This document shows, piece by piece, positions 43,353 to 52,626 of a stretch of 64,000 nucleotides of DNA. Within the stretch, counting starts at the first letter, position 1. Each line of letters opens with the position of its first letter. A program made the translations under genes and the position numbers. The stretch spans positions 124,001 through 188,000 of the forward strand of contig NZ_VUNB01000002.1 of NCBI RefSeq assembly GCF_009695865.1. The letters are read 5' to 3'. A model generated the notes under the pieces. The model was not told where the DNA came from. It ran no database searches and saw only the letters and a list, made by a program, of their open reading frames with translations. The DNA comes from Allobaileyella intestinalis. GTDB lineage: Bacteria > Bacillota > Clostridia > Peptostreptococcales > Anaerovoracaceae.

Positions 43353-43634
43353 ATGTCCAGAAGAGAGCGGAATGGGAGATCAGACAGGAGAAGGAACTCC
43401 TTGGATAAGAAGAGGAGAAAGCCGAGCCCTCTGAAAGACAGAATCCATGATGTAAATGACATCCTTCTGGCTGTGGTCATTATTCTTGTGGCTGCACTTA
43501 TTGTTGCATGGAGATTGAAGGTAATACTGGAATATCCTTCCACACTGGCAGAAAACAGCAAGAGCACGGCCACGTCGGAGAGTACTGCAGCACTGCCGGA
43601 ATCCCCTGAAGCACCAGTTGAAGTTCTGGCCTGA
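43353..43634 (+). CDS. Small single-pass membrane protein
   Basis: 93 residues: a very basic N-terminus (RRERNGRSDRRRNSLDKKRR), one membrane segment at about 38-56, then a Ser/Thr/Pro-rich outer tail. AAGGAGG precedes the start. Function unknown. It is transcribed in front of pncB. Confidence 0.65.
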   Translation: MSRRERNGRSDRRRNSLDKKRRKPSPLKDRIHDVNDILLAVVIILVAALIVAWRLKVILEYPSTLAENSKSTATSESTAALPESPEAPVEVLA

Positions 43635-43688
43635 GATCACTATGATCCGGGACACCTGTCTTTGTATGAATAAGGAGAAAATAGCGCC

Positions 43689-45128
43689 ATGATAGAGGCA
43701 AAGAACCTGACCATGCTTGTTGACTACTACGAGATTACCATGGCCAATGGTTATTTTCAGTCAGATGTAAGAGATAGCGAAGCCTGCTTTGACATGTTCT
43801 TCCGCAGGGTTCCGGATGACGGAGGATTCGCCATAATGGCCGGCCTGGAGCAGATGATAGAATATCTCAACAATTTGCATTTCTCAGATGAGGACATAGA
43901 ATATCTTCGCTCGAAGCATGAGTTTTCCGAAGAGTTTCTTGAGTATCTGAAAAATTTCCAGTTCAGCTGCGATGTGTGGGCGGTGCCGGAGGGAACACCG
44001 GTTTTCCCTCATGAGCCTATAGTGACTGTTAAAGGTCCTCTTATACAGGCCCAGTTCGTGGAGACCATGATCCTTCTCACCATAAATCATCAGAGCCTCA
44101 TAGCCACAAAGGCTAACCGTATTGTGAGGGCTGCCCAGGGACGGCCTGTTATGGAGTTTGGAAGCAGAAGAGCCCAGGGCGCATCTGCTGCTATTTTCGG
44201 TGCAAGGGCTGCATACCTGGCAGGCTGCGCAGGAACAGCCTGTGCCATCGCTGACAGAGATTTCGGCGTTGCAGCACTGGGAACCATGGCTCACAGCTGG
44301 GTCCAGACCTTCGACAGCGAATACGAGGCTTTCAAGGCCTATACATCTATTTACCCTGACAATGCAGTTCTGCTGATAGATACATACAACGTGCTTAAAT
44401 CAGGACTTCCTAATGCCATCAAGGTCTTCAAAGAGCTTAAACCTGCAAAGATGGGAATCAGAATTGACAGCGGTGACATTGCATACCTGACGAAGAAGTG
44501 CAGAGAGATGCTGGATAAGGAAGGCCTTGAAGACTGCTCCATAGTGATTTCCAACTCCCTGGATGAATACCTGATCAGAGACGTTATTCTGGAAGGAGCC
44601 TGCATAGATTCCTTCGGCGTCGGTGAGAGACTTATTACGTCCAAGTCAGAACCGGTGTTCGGCGGAGTCTACAAAATGGCAGCCATAGAGACCAAGGGGG
44701 TTATGACTCCGAAGATGAAGATCTCCGAGAACATTGAGAAGATCACAAATCCGGGATTCAAGAACGTCTTCCGTCTCTATGACAACGAAACAGGGAAAGC
44801 CCTGGCAGACGTTATTACCCTTAGAGAAGAAGGCCCTCTCACATACAATGAAAGCTACGAGATTTTTGATGAGCACGCAGTATGGAAGAGAAAGGACCTG
44901 AAGAATTTCACTGCCAGAGAACTTCTGGTGAAGATCTTCGACAAGGGCAGGTGCGTATATGATTCACCGTCTCTTGATGAAATAAAAGACTACTGCAGAG
45001 AGCAGATTGATACTCTGTGGGGAGAGACTCTCCGATTCGAGAATCCTCAGACTTATTATGTGGATCTGTCCAAGCCTCTGTGGAGCCTGAAGCACGAGCT
45101 GCTGAACCAGCACCATGCAAGAGACTGA
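43689..45128 (+). CDS. pncB: Nicotinate phosphoribosyltransferase
   Basis: A 479-residue NAD-salvage enzyme making nicotinate mononucleotide. 'MLVDYYEITMANGYF' at the start, 'EFGSRRAQGA', 'GTMAHSWVQTF', 'DTYNVLKSG' and 'GIRIDSGDIAYL' are typical of the Gram-positive type. AAGGAG precedes the ATG. The stop overlaps the open frame of the next gene. Confidence 0.96.
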   Translation: MIEAKNLTMLVDYYEITMANGYFQSDVRDSEACFDMFFRRVPDDGGFAIMAGLEQMIEYLNNLHFSDEDIEYLRSKHEFSEEFLEYLKNFQFSCDVWAVPEGTPVFPHEPIVTVKGPLIQAQFVETMILLTINHQSLIATKANRIVRAAQGRPVMEFGSRRAQGASAAIFGARAAYLAGCAGTACAIADRDFGVAALGTMAHSWVQTFDSEYEAFKAYTSIYPDNAVLLIDTYNVLKSGLPNAIKVFKELKPAKMGIRIDSGDIAYLTKKCREMLDKEGLEDCSIVISNSLDEYLIRDVILEGACIDSFGVGERLITSKSEPVFGGVYKMAAIETKGVMTPKMKISENIEKITNPGFKNVFRLYDNETGKALADVITLREEGPLTYNESYEIFDEHAVWKRKDLKNFTARELLVKIFDKGRCVYDSPSLDEIKDYCREQIDTLWGETLRFENPQTYYVDLSKPLWSLKHELLNQHHARD

Positions 45129-45165
45129 TCGATTCATATATCTTGTTGATTACGAAAGAGGTACG

Positions 45166-46206
45166 ATGATAAGGATATTCGAAAAATTCTGGCATTTTGA
45201 CATCAGGAAATATTTTACCAGCACCATGCCGAGAAAGGTGGCAGGCATTTTTGTTGTTGCCGCCGTGGCTGCGCTCATGACTGCTGAGATCAGATATCTG
45301 ATTCCTTCAAGGGTAACGGTGGTTTATGCTTCTGTTGACAGCGGAGACAAGAAGGTGGAAGTAGAGACCAGAGCCGGGAACGTAGAAGGGGCACTTGAAG
45401 ACCTGAAGGAAGTGAAGAATCCGGGCTTTAAGATCAGTTCCATCGACAAGGTCACTCCAGGCAGGAACCAGGGAGTGAAGAACGGCATGACTGTCCACGT
45501 GAAAGAGGCAGTAAAGACTACCGCAGTAATCGGTGGAAAAGAAGAAGAATTTCACATATCCAGAGGAACGGTGGCCGATAATCTGAAGGCCAACGGAATA
45601 GAATATTCAGATCAGGACATTGTTACCCCGGCCCTGGACACAGAGGTCACAAGAGATACAAAGGTTCAGGTGCAGAGAGTAGAAAAGGAAACAAAGGATG
45701 TTACCGAAACCATCCCTGCTGGAGAAGAAAGTGTTCTGGATCCTTCACTTCCTTCAGGAAAGGTAGTTACATCTAATGGCCAGGACGGCCAGGCAATATA
45801 TACAGTAACCACAACCTACACTGACGGAGCAAAGACCTCTGAGGAAAAGGCCCTTAAAGAAACTGTAAAGGAAATGACCAACAAAGGCATCCGTTTTGGC
45901 ACTTCAGCAACGGGACAATCCGGTGCTGTGAACGTAGTCAGAACCTTTACTGGCAATACTACAGCATACTATGCAGGTGAAGGGGCCAGAGGATCTACAG
46001 GAGGCATCTGCAAATACGGCACCTGCGCAGTGGATCCTTCTGTAATACCTTATGGAACCAGGCTGTACATAGAAGGATACGGATTTGCAGTGGCAAACGA
46101 CTGCGGCGGAGCTGTAAAGGGAAATGTAGTAGACTTGTACATGAACAGCACAGCTCAGTGCATATCCTGGGGAAGAAGGCACGTAAAGGTTTACGTTCTG
46201 GGATAG
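45166..46206 (+). CDS. DUF348/G5/3D-domain cell-wall protein (YabE-like)
   Basis: 346 residues. A signal-anchor segment (about 25-45) exports it; two DUF348 ubiquitin-like repeats (about 55-185) lead into a G5 domain ('VQRVEKETKDVTETIPAG') and a C-terminal 3D domain with the conserved aspartates in 'AVDPSVIPYGTRLYI', 'ANDCGGAVKG' and 'VVDLYM'. Such proteins are lytic-transglycosylase-like wall enzymes related to Rpf/YabE. ATG 45166 follows GAAAGAGG; an in-frame ATG at 45115 lies inside pncB. Confidence 0.9.
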   Translation: MIRIFEKFWHFDIRKYFTSTMPRKVAGIFVVAAVAALMTAEIRYLIPSRVTVVYASVDSGDKKVEVETRAGNVEGALEDLKEVKNPGFKISSIDKVTPGRNQGVKNGMTVHVKEAVKTTAVIGGKEEEFHISRGTVADNLKANGIEYSDQDIVTPALDTEVTRDTKVQVQRVEKETKDVTETIPAGEESVLDPSLPSGKVVTSNGQDGQAIYTVTTTYTDGAKTSEEKALKETVKEMTNKGIRFGTSATGQSGAVNVVRTFTGNTTAYYAGEGARGSTGGICKYGTCAVDPSVIPYGTRLYIEGYGFAVANDCGGAVKGNVVDLYMNSTAQCISWGRRHVKVYVLG

Positions 46207-46342
46207 AACAAGTCAATAGATTTACATTCTTTTATTGCAAAACAAAATAGGGTGTGCTGCCGGGTGTTATGGAATCCCTCCGGGGAGTAAAATCGTATCC
46301 GGGGTTTACCCAGAATGAAATATATAACAGGAGGTAGTACCA

Positions 46343-46927
46343 ATGAAATTAGATGCAGCAGGAAAGGCTTGTCCGATTCCGGTAATCATGGCTAAGAAAG
46401 AGATGGATAAGGGAACAAAGGATCTGTCTATCGTAGTAGACGGACAGACTCAGATCGACAACCTGACCCGTCTTGGAGATACGTACGGCAGAAAGGCATC
46501 TGCAGCTCCAGAGGGAGACAGATTCCTGGTTACCTTTGAAGACGGAGACGGAACTATCCCTGAGACAGCAAAGAGCTATGATGAGGGAAGCTATGCTGTA
46601 TTCTTCAATAAAGGCGGAGTAGGAGCCGGAGATGATGAGCTGGGACAGAACCTGGCAAAGATGGCTATCTTCACTCTCAGCCAGCAGGAAGACAACATTC
46701 CAAGCTATATTCTGTTTATGAACGGCGGAGTTAAGCTTACAACTGGAATCGAGCCACAGATTGTAGACAACCTGAACACCCTGATTGAAAAGGGAACAAA
46801 GGTGCTGGTATGCGGAACATGCCTGAACTTCTACGGTGTGAAAGATGACTGCAAGGTTGGCACAGTAAGCAATATGTATGATATACTGGGCGCTATGCAG
46901 GAAGTTTCCAAGGTGATTACCCTGTAA
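46343..46927 (+). CDS. yedF: YedF: sulfurtransferase-like selenium metabolism protein
   Basis: 194 residues. The N-terminal TusA-like domain has the CPIP motif (C9); a DsrE-like domain with 'GAGDDELGQNLAKMAIFTL' and a conserved cysteine pair ('VCGTCLNFYGV') follows. The family is linked to selenium use through genomic association, without a proven reaction. AGGAGG precedes the ATG. It pairs with the DUF3343 gene 28 bases downstream. Confidence 0.93.
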   Translation: MKLDAAGKACPIPVIMAKKEMDKGTKDLSIVVDGQTQIDNLTRLGDTYGRKASAAPEGDRFLVTFEDGDGTIPETAKSYDEGSYAVFFNKGGVGAGDDELGQNLAKMAIFTLSQQEDNIPSYILFMNGGVKLTTGIEPQIVDNLNTLIEKGTKVLVCGTCLNFYGVKDDCKVGTVSNMYDILGAMQEVSKVITL

Positions 46928-46955
46928 ATACACTTGAACTGGAGAGACATCCAGA

Positions 46956-47228
46956 ATGGAACATTATTATCTATACACTTTTGAATCTACTCACGGAGCC
47001 ATATCCACAGAGAAGCTGATGAAGTCCCTGGGCTGCACCGTAATGCCGGTGCCTCGGAGTATTTCAACTAGCTGCGGGATTTCCGTAAGAGTAGAAACAG
47101 AGAAGTTCGATGAATCAGTAAGGCTTTTTAAAGCCGGCAGCGAGCTGGCTGATGATGAGTATACGGTTTACAGTATCGAAAGCGATAAGAAAGCCGGAAT
47201 ATTCAACTTCCAGAAGATCACCATCTAG
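46956..47228 (+). CDS. DUF3343 protein (putative Se/S carrier)
   Basis: A 90-residue protein with 'YLYTFESTHGAISTEKLMK' and the cysteine motif 'PRSISTSCGISVRV', typical of DUF3343. These small proteins commonly accompany YedF and are proposed to carry sulfur or selenium. No selD, selA or selU is visible in the window. Confidence 0.85.
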   Translation: MEHYYLYTFESTHGAISTEKLMKSLGCTVMPVPRSISTSCGISVRVETEKFDESVRLFKAGSELADDEYTVYSIESDKKAGIFNFQKITI

Positions 47229-47292
47229 AGTGCTGGTTCTGACAGAACAATTGGGGAAATAAAACCACTTTCCCCTGCAGAAACATGGAGGA

Positions 47293-47326
47293 AACACAGA
47301 GACCCTGATGGTCTCTGTGTTTTTTT
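47293..47326 (+). terminator. Terminator after yedF-DUF3343
   Basis: ACACAGAGACC and GGTCTCTGTGT pair over 11 bases around a five-base loop, then a run of seven T. It overlaps the nominal ATG (47327) of the next open frame and helps rule it out as a start. Confidence 0.9.
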
Positions 47327-47476
47327 ATGCAGCAGAGAAGCAGGGAACATGGTTTTACATACGCGCCGGACTCCGCCGGTTTCTTAATACCATGGCTGCA
47401 AGGTTCAAATTCCGGTAAAAATGATGTATTATATTTTGATAATGATAATGGGAGAAGTGTGCCGGAGGAACGTGCC

Positions 47477-48973
47477 TTGAGAAAGTTTTTCAGAAGCTCA
47501 TATGTGAAAGCAGCAGGAGCCATGATTCTTGCAGGAACTATTTTGCTGGTCCTCAGGAGAATCATGGAGACCACCAGTTTTCATGCAGTTGTGGACAAGA
47601 TCAACAGTACCCTGATGCCAGTTTATATCGGTATTCTGCTGGCCTTTGTCCTATGCCCTATCTACAATGCCATCGTAAGGAAATGTTACGGTTTCATGAA
47701 AGAAGGCAGGGATTTGAACAAGGCCAGGAGAGAGAGAGAAAAGCTCAGCCGCCTCAGCGAAAGGGGAACGGGTTCTCAGGGCCTGGTTTTATCTGCATCA
47801 GATGAGCAGACTGGCGTTGATGCAGACGCTCTGGCAAAGGATAAGATAATAGGATATCGAAAAGGCTTTAATGAAGCTGTTGCCCAGAAGAAAAAAGAAG
47901 CAAATCTTTCAGAGGAGGATGCGGAAGCAATAGGTAACCACAAAATTCTGTCCAGGGCCAGATTGATCGCTTCAATATGCTGCCTCGCAATTATTTTCGG
48001 CGTTGCAGCCCTTCTGATATACACAGTTCTTCCTCAGATTGTAGGAACTGTCCTGAATCTGGTAGAAACTGCCCCAAGCAGGCTGCAGGACTTCGCAGAA
48101 TGGGCTCACCATAACCTGCACAAGTATCCTCAGGTAGTTAAGAAAATCGACGAGGTGGCTGACTCCGGCGGCGGAATGATCATCACATGGATTCAGACTA
48201 ACATACTTAAAAAACATGCATCCAGCATTGCAGCCGTTGTTTCCAGCCAGATATTCGCTTTTGTAAACACCGTAATAAATGTTTTTATAGGCATGCTCAT
48301 TGCCATATATCTTCTTAACTACAAGGAGAGACTCTGTGCCATTGCAAGGAAGCTGACGGCAGCTAATTTTTCTGAAAAGACCGCCAGAAACATTTATGAG
48401 TTTGCAAATATCATCAATACAACATTCATCGGGTTCATTGTTGGAAGAATCCTGGATGCCATCGTTATCGGCGTGCTTACGTTCATGACCATGACAATCT
48501 TCCAGATGCCACTGGCCCTTCTCATCAGTGTTATTGTGGGAATCACCAATGTGATACCGTTCTTCGGACCATTTCTGGGAGCCATACCGTCCTTCGGCCT
48601 CCTGCTTATTCAGGGACATCCCGTTCAGGCCCTTTACTTTGCTATTATGATCCTTGTGATACAGCAGCTGGATGGAAACGTTATCGGACCTAAGATTGTT
48701 GGAAGTGTAATCGGAATAAACAGCTTCTGGGTTCTTATTTCCGTCCTTATCGGCGGCGGGCTCTTCGGTTTTATAGGCATGGCTCTGGGCGTTCCGGTGT
48801 TTGCTGTAATCTATCAATACGTTAACAAGATTGCATCTCACCGGCTGGTAAGAAAAGAAAAGCTTTCTGCCACAGACGATTACTACGATTTCAGCAAATT
48901 CGGTATTAACAGCACTGGAGAGGTAATCCCGGGACTGGACGATCATGGCGGAGAAAGTAAAGACCGGAAATAG
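47477..48973 (+). CDS. AI-2E family transporter
   Basis: A 498-residue membrane protein with about eight helices. The family pattern is clear in the C-terminal half ('VIGVLTFMTMTIFQMPLAL', 'GITNVIPFFGPFLGAIPS', 'QQLDGNVIGPKIVGSVIG'). The insert between the early helices (about 75-155) is long and charged. I place the start at TTG 47477, seven bases after GGAGGA (47464-47469); the ATG at 47327 lies at the terminator. The family includes the TqsA autoinducer exporter and Na+/H+ antiporters; substrate open. Confidence 0.88.
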   Translation: MRKFFRSSYVKAAGAMILAGTILLVLRRIMETTSFHAVVDKINSTLMPVYIGILLAFVLCPIYNAIVRKCYGFMKEGRDLNKARREREKLSRLSERGTGSQGLVLSASDEQTGVDADALAKDKIIGYRKGFNEAVAQKKKEANLSEEDAEAIGNHKILSRARLIASICCLAIIFGVAALLIYTVLPQIVGTVLNLVETAPSRLQDFAEWAHHNLHKYPQVVKKIDEVADSGGGMIITWIQTNILKKHASSIAAVVSSQIFAFVNTVINVFIGMLIAIYLLNYKERLCAIARKLTAANFSEKTARNIYEFANIINTTFIGFIVGRILDAIVIGVLTFMTMTIFQMPLALLISVIVGITNVIPFFGPFLGAIPSFGLLLIQGHPVQALYFAIMILVIQQLDGNVIGPKIVGSVIGINSFWVLISVLIGGGLFGFIGMALGVPVFAVIYQYVNKIASHRLVRKEKLSATDDYYDFSKFGINSTGEVIPGLDDHGGESKDRK

Positions 48974-49009
48974 TCAAGGTAGAAAAATCAGATCAGAACA
49001 GGATATAAC

Positions 49010-49978
49010 ATGAACATTGAAACTAAGAATAAAATCATAAAAAGAGCAGAAGAGGCCGGTATTTCTGAGGACAGAATCCTTACAGGAGAGGCCCTTTCTG
49101 CCCACACCACCTTCAGGATCGGAGGGCCGGCGGAGCTTATGATCAAGATCTGCAGCCCTTCTGAACTCAGCCAGATCCTGGGGCTGCTGGAAGAAGACCA
49201 GATCTGCCACATGCTGGTGGGAAACGGATCCAATCTCCTTTTCAGTGATGAAGGTTATGAAGGTGTAATTCTTATACTGGAAGGAGACTTCCTGAACATA
49301 GAATGGGAAGATGGCACCAACGGAAAAGGCCTTATCAGAGCAGGAGGAGGAATCAAACTGTCAAGACTCAGCTCCTTTGCAGCAGATAACAGTCTTACTG
49401 GCCTTGAATTTGCCTGCGGCATTCCTGGCACTGTTGGCGGCGGAATATACATGAACGCAGGAGCCTACGGAGGGGAGCTGAAAGACAGAGTACAGTCGGT
49501 GGATCTGATGAAAGCCAATGGCTCCGGCGTAATGACCCTGACCGGGGAAGAGATGAAATTCGGCTACAGACACAGCATCCTTCAGGAGAAAGAACTTATT
49601 GTTCTGTCTGCAGTATTTTCTCTGGACAAGGGAAACCAGGAGGAAATCAGAGAGACTATGAGCCAGCTGAACAGGAAGAGAAATTCCAAGCAGCCTGTTA
49701 ACTATCCTAGCGCCGGAAGCACCTTCAAGAGACCAGTTGGGGGATACGCAGCTGCACTGATTCAGGAATCCGGACTTAAAGGGTTCTCTGTAGGAGGGGC
49801 TAAGGTTTCGGAAAAGCATTCCGGATTTGTGATAAATACCGGAGGAGCCACCTGCAGTGATGTTCTTGCTCTCATGGAAAAAGTAAGGGACAAGGTGCTT
49901 CAGGATTCCGGAATCCGCCTGGAGCCGGAGGTGCGCATTATAGGAAAAGACGGAACTGAATTGAACAAAAACTTCTGA
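49010..49978 (+). CDS. murB: UDP-N-acetylenolpyruvoylglucosamine reductase MurB
   Basis: A 322-residue FAD enzyme reducing the MurA product to UDP-MurNAc. 'HTTFRIGGPAEL', 'VGNGSNLLFSDEGYEGVI', 'GIPGTVGGGIYMNAGAYGGE' and 'NYPSAGSTFKRP' are conserved, the last being typical of the short type II enzyme. It opens the murB-PHP-rapZ-whiA-rlmD run. Confidence 0.96.
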   Translation: MNIETKNKIIKRAEEAGISEDRILTGEALSAHTTFRIGGPAELMIKICSPSELSQILGLLEEDQICHMLVGNGSNLLFSDEGYEGVILILEGDFLNIEWEDGTNGKGLIRAGGGIKLSRLSSFAADNSLTGLEFACGIPGTVGGGIYMNAGAYGGELKDRVQSVDLMKANGSGVMTLTGEEMKFGYRHSILQEKELIVLSAVFSLDKGNQEEIRETMSQLNRKRNSKQPVNYPSAGSTFKRPVGGYAAALIQESGLKGFSVGGAKVSEKHSGFVINTGGATCSDVLALMEKVRDKVLQDSGIRLEPEVRIIGKDGTELNKNF

Positions 49979-50000
49979 GGGACAAAGGAGGAAAAATCTG

Positions 50001-50786
50001 GTGACAGATCTGGAATCAATAAAAAACGAATGGAGACTGACCTTTGACCTCCATACCCATACAATTTATTCTCACATGGGTCCATACAGACACGGTAAGG
50101 GTACCGTTATGGAAAATGTGAAATCAGCCTTTGACCAGGGAATCATGGAAATAGCTATTACAGACCACGGCCCGGGCCATAAGTTCTACGGCCTCAGCAT
50201 GAAGGAGCTGCCTCAGGTAAGGAAGGACATTGAAGCAGCCAAGGCAGCTTTCCCAGCCATGAAAATCCTCCTGGGAGTGGAGGCCAACATAGTTGACAAC
50301 GGAGGAAACTGCCTGGACGTAAAGCCTGAATGGTTTGATCTCTTCGATTTTGTTAACTGCGGCTATCACTACGGACTGCCGGGATGCCACATGCCTGCAA
50401 ACATGGTGGATTCAAAAGCCGGAAGACCTTCAGGAAGCAGGGAGCACCTCCGGGCGGTAAACACGGAAATGGCTGTAAATGCTCTGGAAAGAAATAATAT
50501 CAAGATACTTACCCATCCGGGAGACAAGGGGCCTTTCGACATTGATGCTCTGGCCAGAACCTGCCAGGAGAGAGGAACCTGGATGGAAATAAACGCAAGG
50601 CACACGCATATGACTGTAGAAGAACTGAAAATCGCAGCTTCATATGACGTGGATTTTGTTATCAGCAGTGACGCCCATAAACCTGACCAGGTGGGCCGCT
50701 ATGTGGACAGCGTGGCAAGAGCTGAAGAGGCAGGAATAGATCTGAGCAGAATACTGAATCTTGCAAAAAGGGAGGTACAGAGATGA
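50001..50786 (+). CDS. PHP-domain phosphoesterase (YcdX-like)
   Basis: 261 residues. The metal-binding PHP motifs are 'DLHTHTIYSHM', 'ITDHGPGHKF', 'GVEANIVD', 'LTHPGDKG' and 'ISSDAHKPDQVG'. GTG start after AAGGAGG. The stop overlaps rapZ by ATGA. PHP proteins commonly lie next to murB in clostridia; substrate unknown, phosphatase activity likely from the family. Confidence 0.9.
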   Translation: MTDLESIKNEWRLTFDLHTHTIYSHMGPYRHGKGTVMENVKSAFDQGIMEIAITDHGPGHKFYGLSMKELPQVRKDIEAAKAAFPAMKILLGVEANIVDNGGNCLDVKPEWFDLFDFVNCGYHYGLPGCHMPANMVDSKAGRPSGSREHLRAVNTEMAVNALERNNIKILTHPGDKGPFDIDALARTCQERGTWMEINARHTHMTVEELKIAASYDVDFVISSDAHKPDQVGRYVDSVARAEEAGIDLSRILNLAKREVQR

Positions 50787-51661
50787 AGGTAATAATCATT
50801 TCCGGAATGTCGGGAGCAGGTAAGACCAAAGCAGCAGACTGGTTTGAAGATCAGGGATATTACTGTATCGACAACATGCCTCCTGCACTGGTAGGCAATT
50901 TCCTGGAACTCACTGCCGCAGGAAAAACAGGTATCGAAAAGGCCGCATTCGTAGCTGACGTAAGAGGAAAAGATTTTTTCAAAGACCTGGTAACCTGCAT
51001 CGACAATCTCCGCAGCATGGAGGGAGTGGACAGCAAGGTTCTTTTTCTGGAAGCATCCACCGACTCGCTAGTTCACCGCTACAACGAGACCAGAAGGCAG
51101 CACCCTCTTTCAGGGGGGAAGGCTACCCGGGAAGTCATCGAAAAAGAACGCCATGAACTTGAGCCAATCCGCAGGAAGGCAGACTACGTAATAGATACCA
51201 CCAAGAAGAAAGTGTCCGAGTTCAACATTGAGATGAACAGGATTTTCCTGGGAGATGAAAGCGGCAGCAAGTTCAACATAAACGTCACCAGTTTCGGATA
51301 TAAATACGGCCTTCCGTCTGAAACCGATGTTACTTTCGACATGAGGTTCATTCCCAATCCCTTCTATGTAAACAGCCTCCGGGCTCTTACAGGAAATAAC
51401 CGGAAGGTCAGCAGCTACGTAATGAAGTTCGACATTACGAAAAACTTCATAGACCAGTGTGACAAGATGATCAATTCCCTGATACCAGGATTCATCAACG
51501 AAGGAAAGTACCACCTCAACATTGCCTTCGGCTGTACAGGAGGCCACCACCGTTCCGTGGCAGTGGCAAACGCCATGGCGGAGATCTTCAAGAATGAGGG
51601 TTACATAGTCACCCTGAATCACAGAGATCTGGATTTTGTCAGAAAAGGAGCTAAGAAATAG
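50783..51661 (+). CDS. rapZ: RNase adapter / nucleotide-binding protein RapZ (YvcJ)
   Basis: A 292-residue P-loop protein. Walker A is 'GMSGAGKT' at residues 8-15; 'FLEASTDSLVHRYNETRRQHPLS' follows. The C-terminal domain has 'FGYKYGLPSETDVTFDMRF' and 'GCTGGHHRSV'. RapZ controls glmZ/GlmS in E. coli; in Firmicutes its role is less clear. It is tightly coupled: ATGA overlap upstream and a one-base stop/start overlap with whiA. Confidence 0.95.
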   Translation: MKVIIISGMSGAGKTKAADWFEDQGYYCIDNMPPALVGNFLELTAAGKTGIEKAAFVADVRGKDFFKDLVTCIDNLRSMEGVDSKVLFLEASTDSLVHRYNETRRQHPLSGGKATREVIEKERHELEPIRRKADYVIDTTKKKVSEFNIEMNRIFLGDESGSKFNINVTSFGYKYGLPSETDVTFDMRFIPNPFYVNSLRALTGNNRKVSSYVMKFDITKNFIDQCDKMINSLIPGFINEGKYHLNIAFGCTGGHHRSVAVANAMAEIFKNEGYIVTLNHRDLDFVRKGAKK

Positions 51662-52626
51662 TGTCATTTTCATCAGAGCTTAAGGGAGAACTGGCTCGTA
51701 TTAACGTGGAAAACAAGGATCACATGCTTGCGGAGATTTCCGGATTCCTGCGTGTTTCCGGGAGCCTTCGCCTTGCGGGAGGAGGAAAATTTTCCATACT
51801 GGCAGCAACGGAGAATCCGGCTGTGGCGCGGCACTACAAAATGCTGATACGAGATTATTTCGACTGCAATCCCGGCCTGGAAGTAGGCATGTCACAGATG
51901 CCTGGTAAGGCAGAGAAAAAAGGATACCGGTACGCCCTGAGGATCAGACCGGAGGACAAAAGCGAGAAGATCCTGCGGGAGACGGGAATGATGCTTATCA
52001 GAGAAGGAAACGACTACCTGTCTGATGGCATCTACCAGCCTATTGTGAGAAACAAGGGCTGCAAGAAAGCCTACATCAGAGGGCTGTTCCTGGGCTGCGG
52101 AACTATTTCCGATCCTCACAAGGGCTACCACATGGAATTTGTCCTGGACAGCAGGCAGGTGGCCTGGGATCTGAAAAAACTCATAGGCACATTTACAGAC
52201 TTAAGCGCTTCCGTAACAGAGCGGGGAAGCGACTGGGTTGTCTACATCAAGAAAGCCGACTATATAGGAGATATGCTTGGCATTATGGGAGCCAGCAACT
52301 CCATGCTGGAATTCGAGAACATCAAAATAGAAAGAGGCATAAAGGGAGAGGCTGCCAGAATAGCAAACTGCGACAATGCCAATGTGGACAGAGCGCTGAA
52401 CGCCTCAGAAAGACAGCTTAGAGACATTAGAGCCATCCAGGAAAAAATGGGAATCGATGGTTTGCCGGAGCAGCTCAGGCAGGTAGCGGTTCTCCGCCTG
52501 GAAAGGCCTGAAGCCAGCCTTACTGAAATAGGAGAGGCCCTCAATCCTCCCATTCAGAAAGGGGGAGTCAACAAGAGATTCAGAAGGATACACCAGCTGG
52601 CAGAAGAGACTTTAGGGGAGGAATAG
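51661..52626 (+). CDS. whiA: WhiA family regulator
   Basis: A 321-residue Gram-positive protein with an N-terminal LAGLIDADG-like domain and a C-terminal HTH ('MGIDGLPEQLRQVAVLRLE', 'EIGEALNPPIQKGGVNKR'). It controls division or sporulation genes. GTG start whose first base is the last base of the rapZ stop. The yvcK gene that usually separates rapZ and whiA in Bacillus is absent. Confidence 0.95.
   Translation: MSFSSELKGELARINVENKDHMLAEISGFLRVSGSLRLAGGGKFSILAATENPAVARHYKMLIRDYFDCNPGLEVGMSQMPGKAEKKGYRYALRIRPEDKSEKILRETGMMLIREGNDYLSDGIYQPIVRNKGCKKAYIRGLFLGCGTISDPHKGYHMEFVLDSRQVAWDLKKLIGTFTDLSASVTERGSDWVVYIKKADYIGDMLGIMGASNSMLEFENIKIERGIKGEAARIANCDNANVDRALNASERQLRDIRAIQEKMGIDGLPEQLRQVAVLRLERPEASLTEIGEALNPPIQKGGVNKRFRRIHQLAEETLGEE

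Noticed and set aside
47327-47476. Extended N-terminus of the AI-2E transporter from ATG 47327
   Set aside because: The ATG lies at the end of a strong terminator, and the first 50 codons look random; TTG 47477 has GGAGGA at seven bases.
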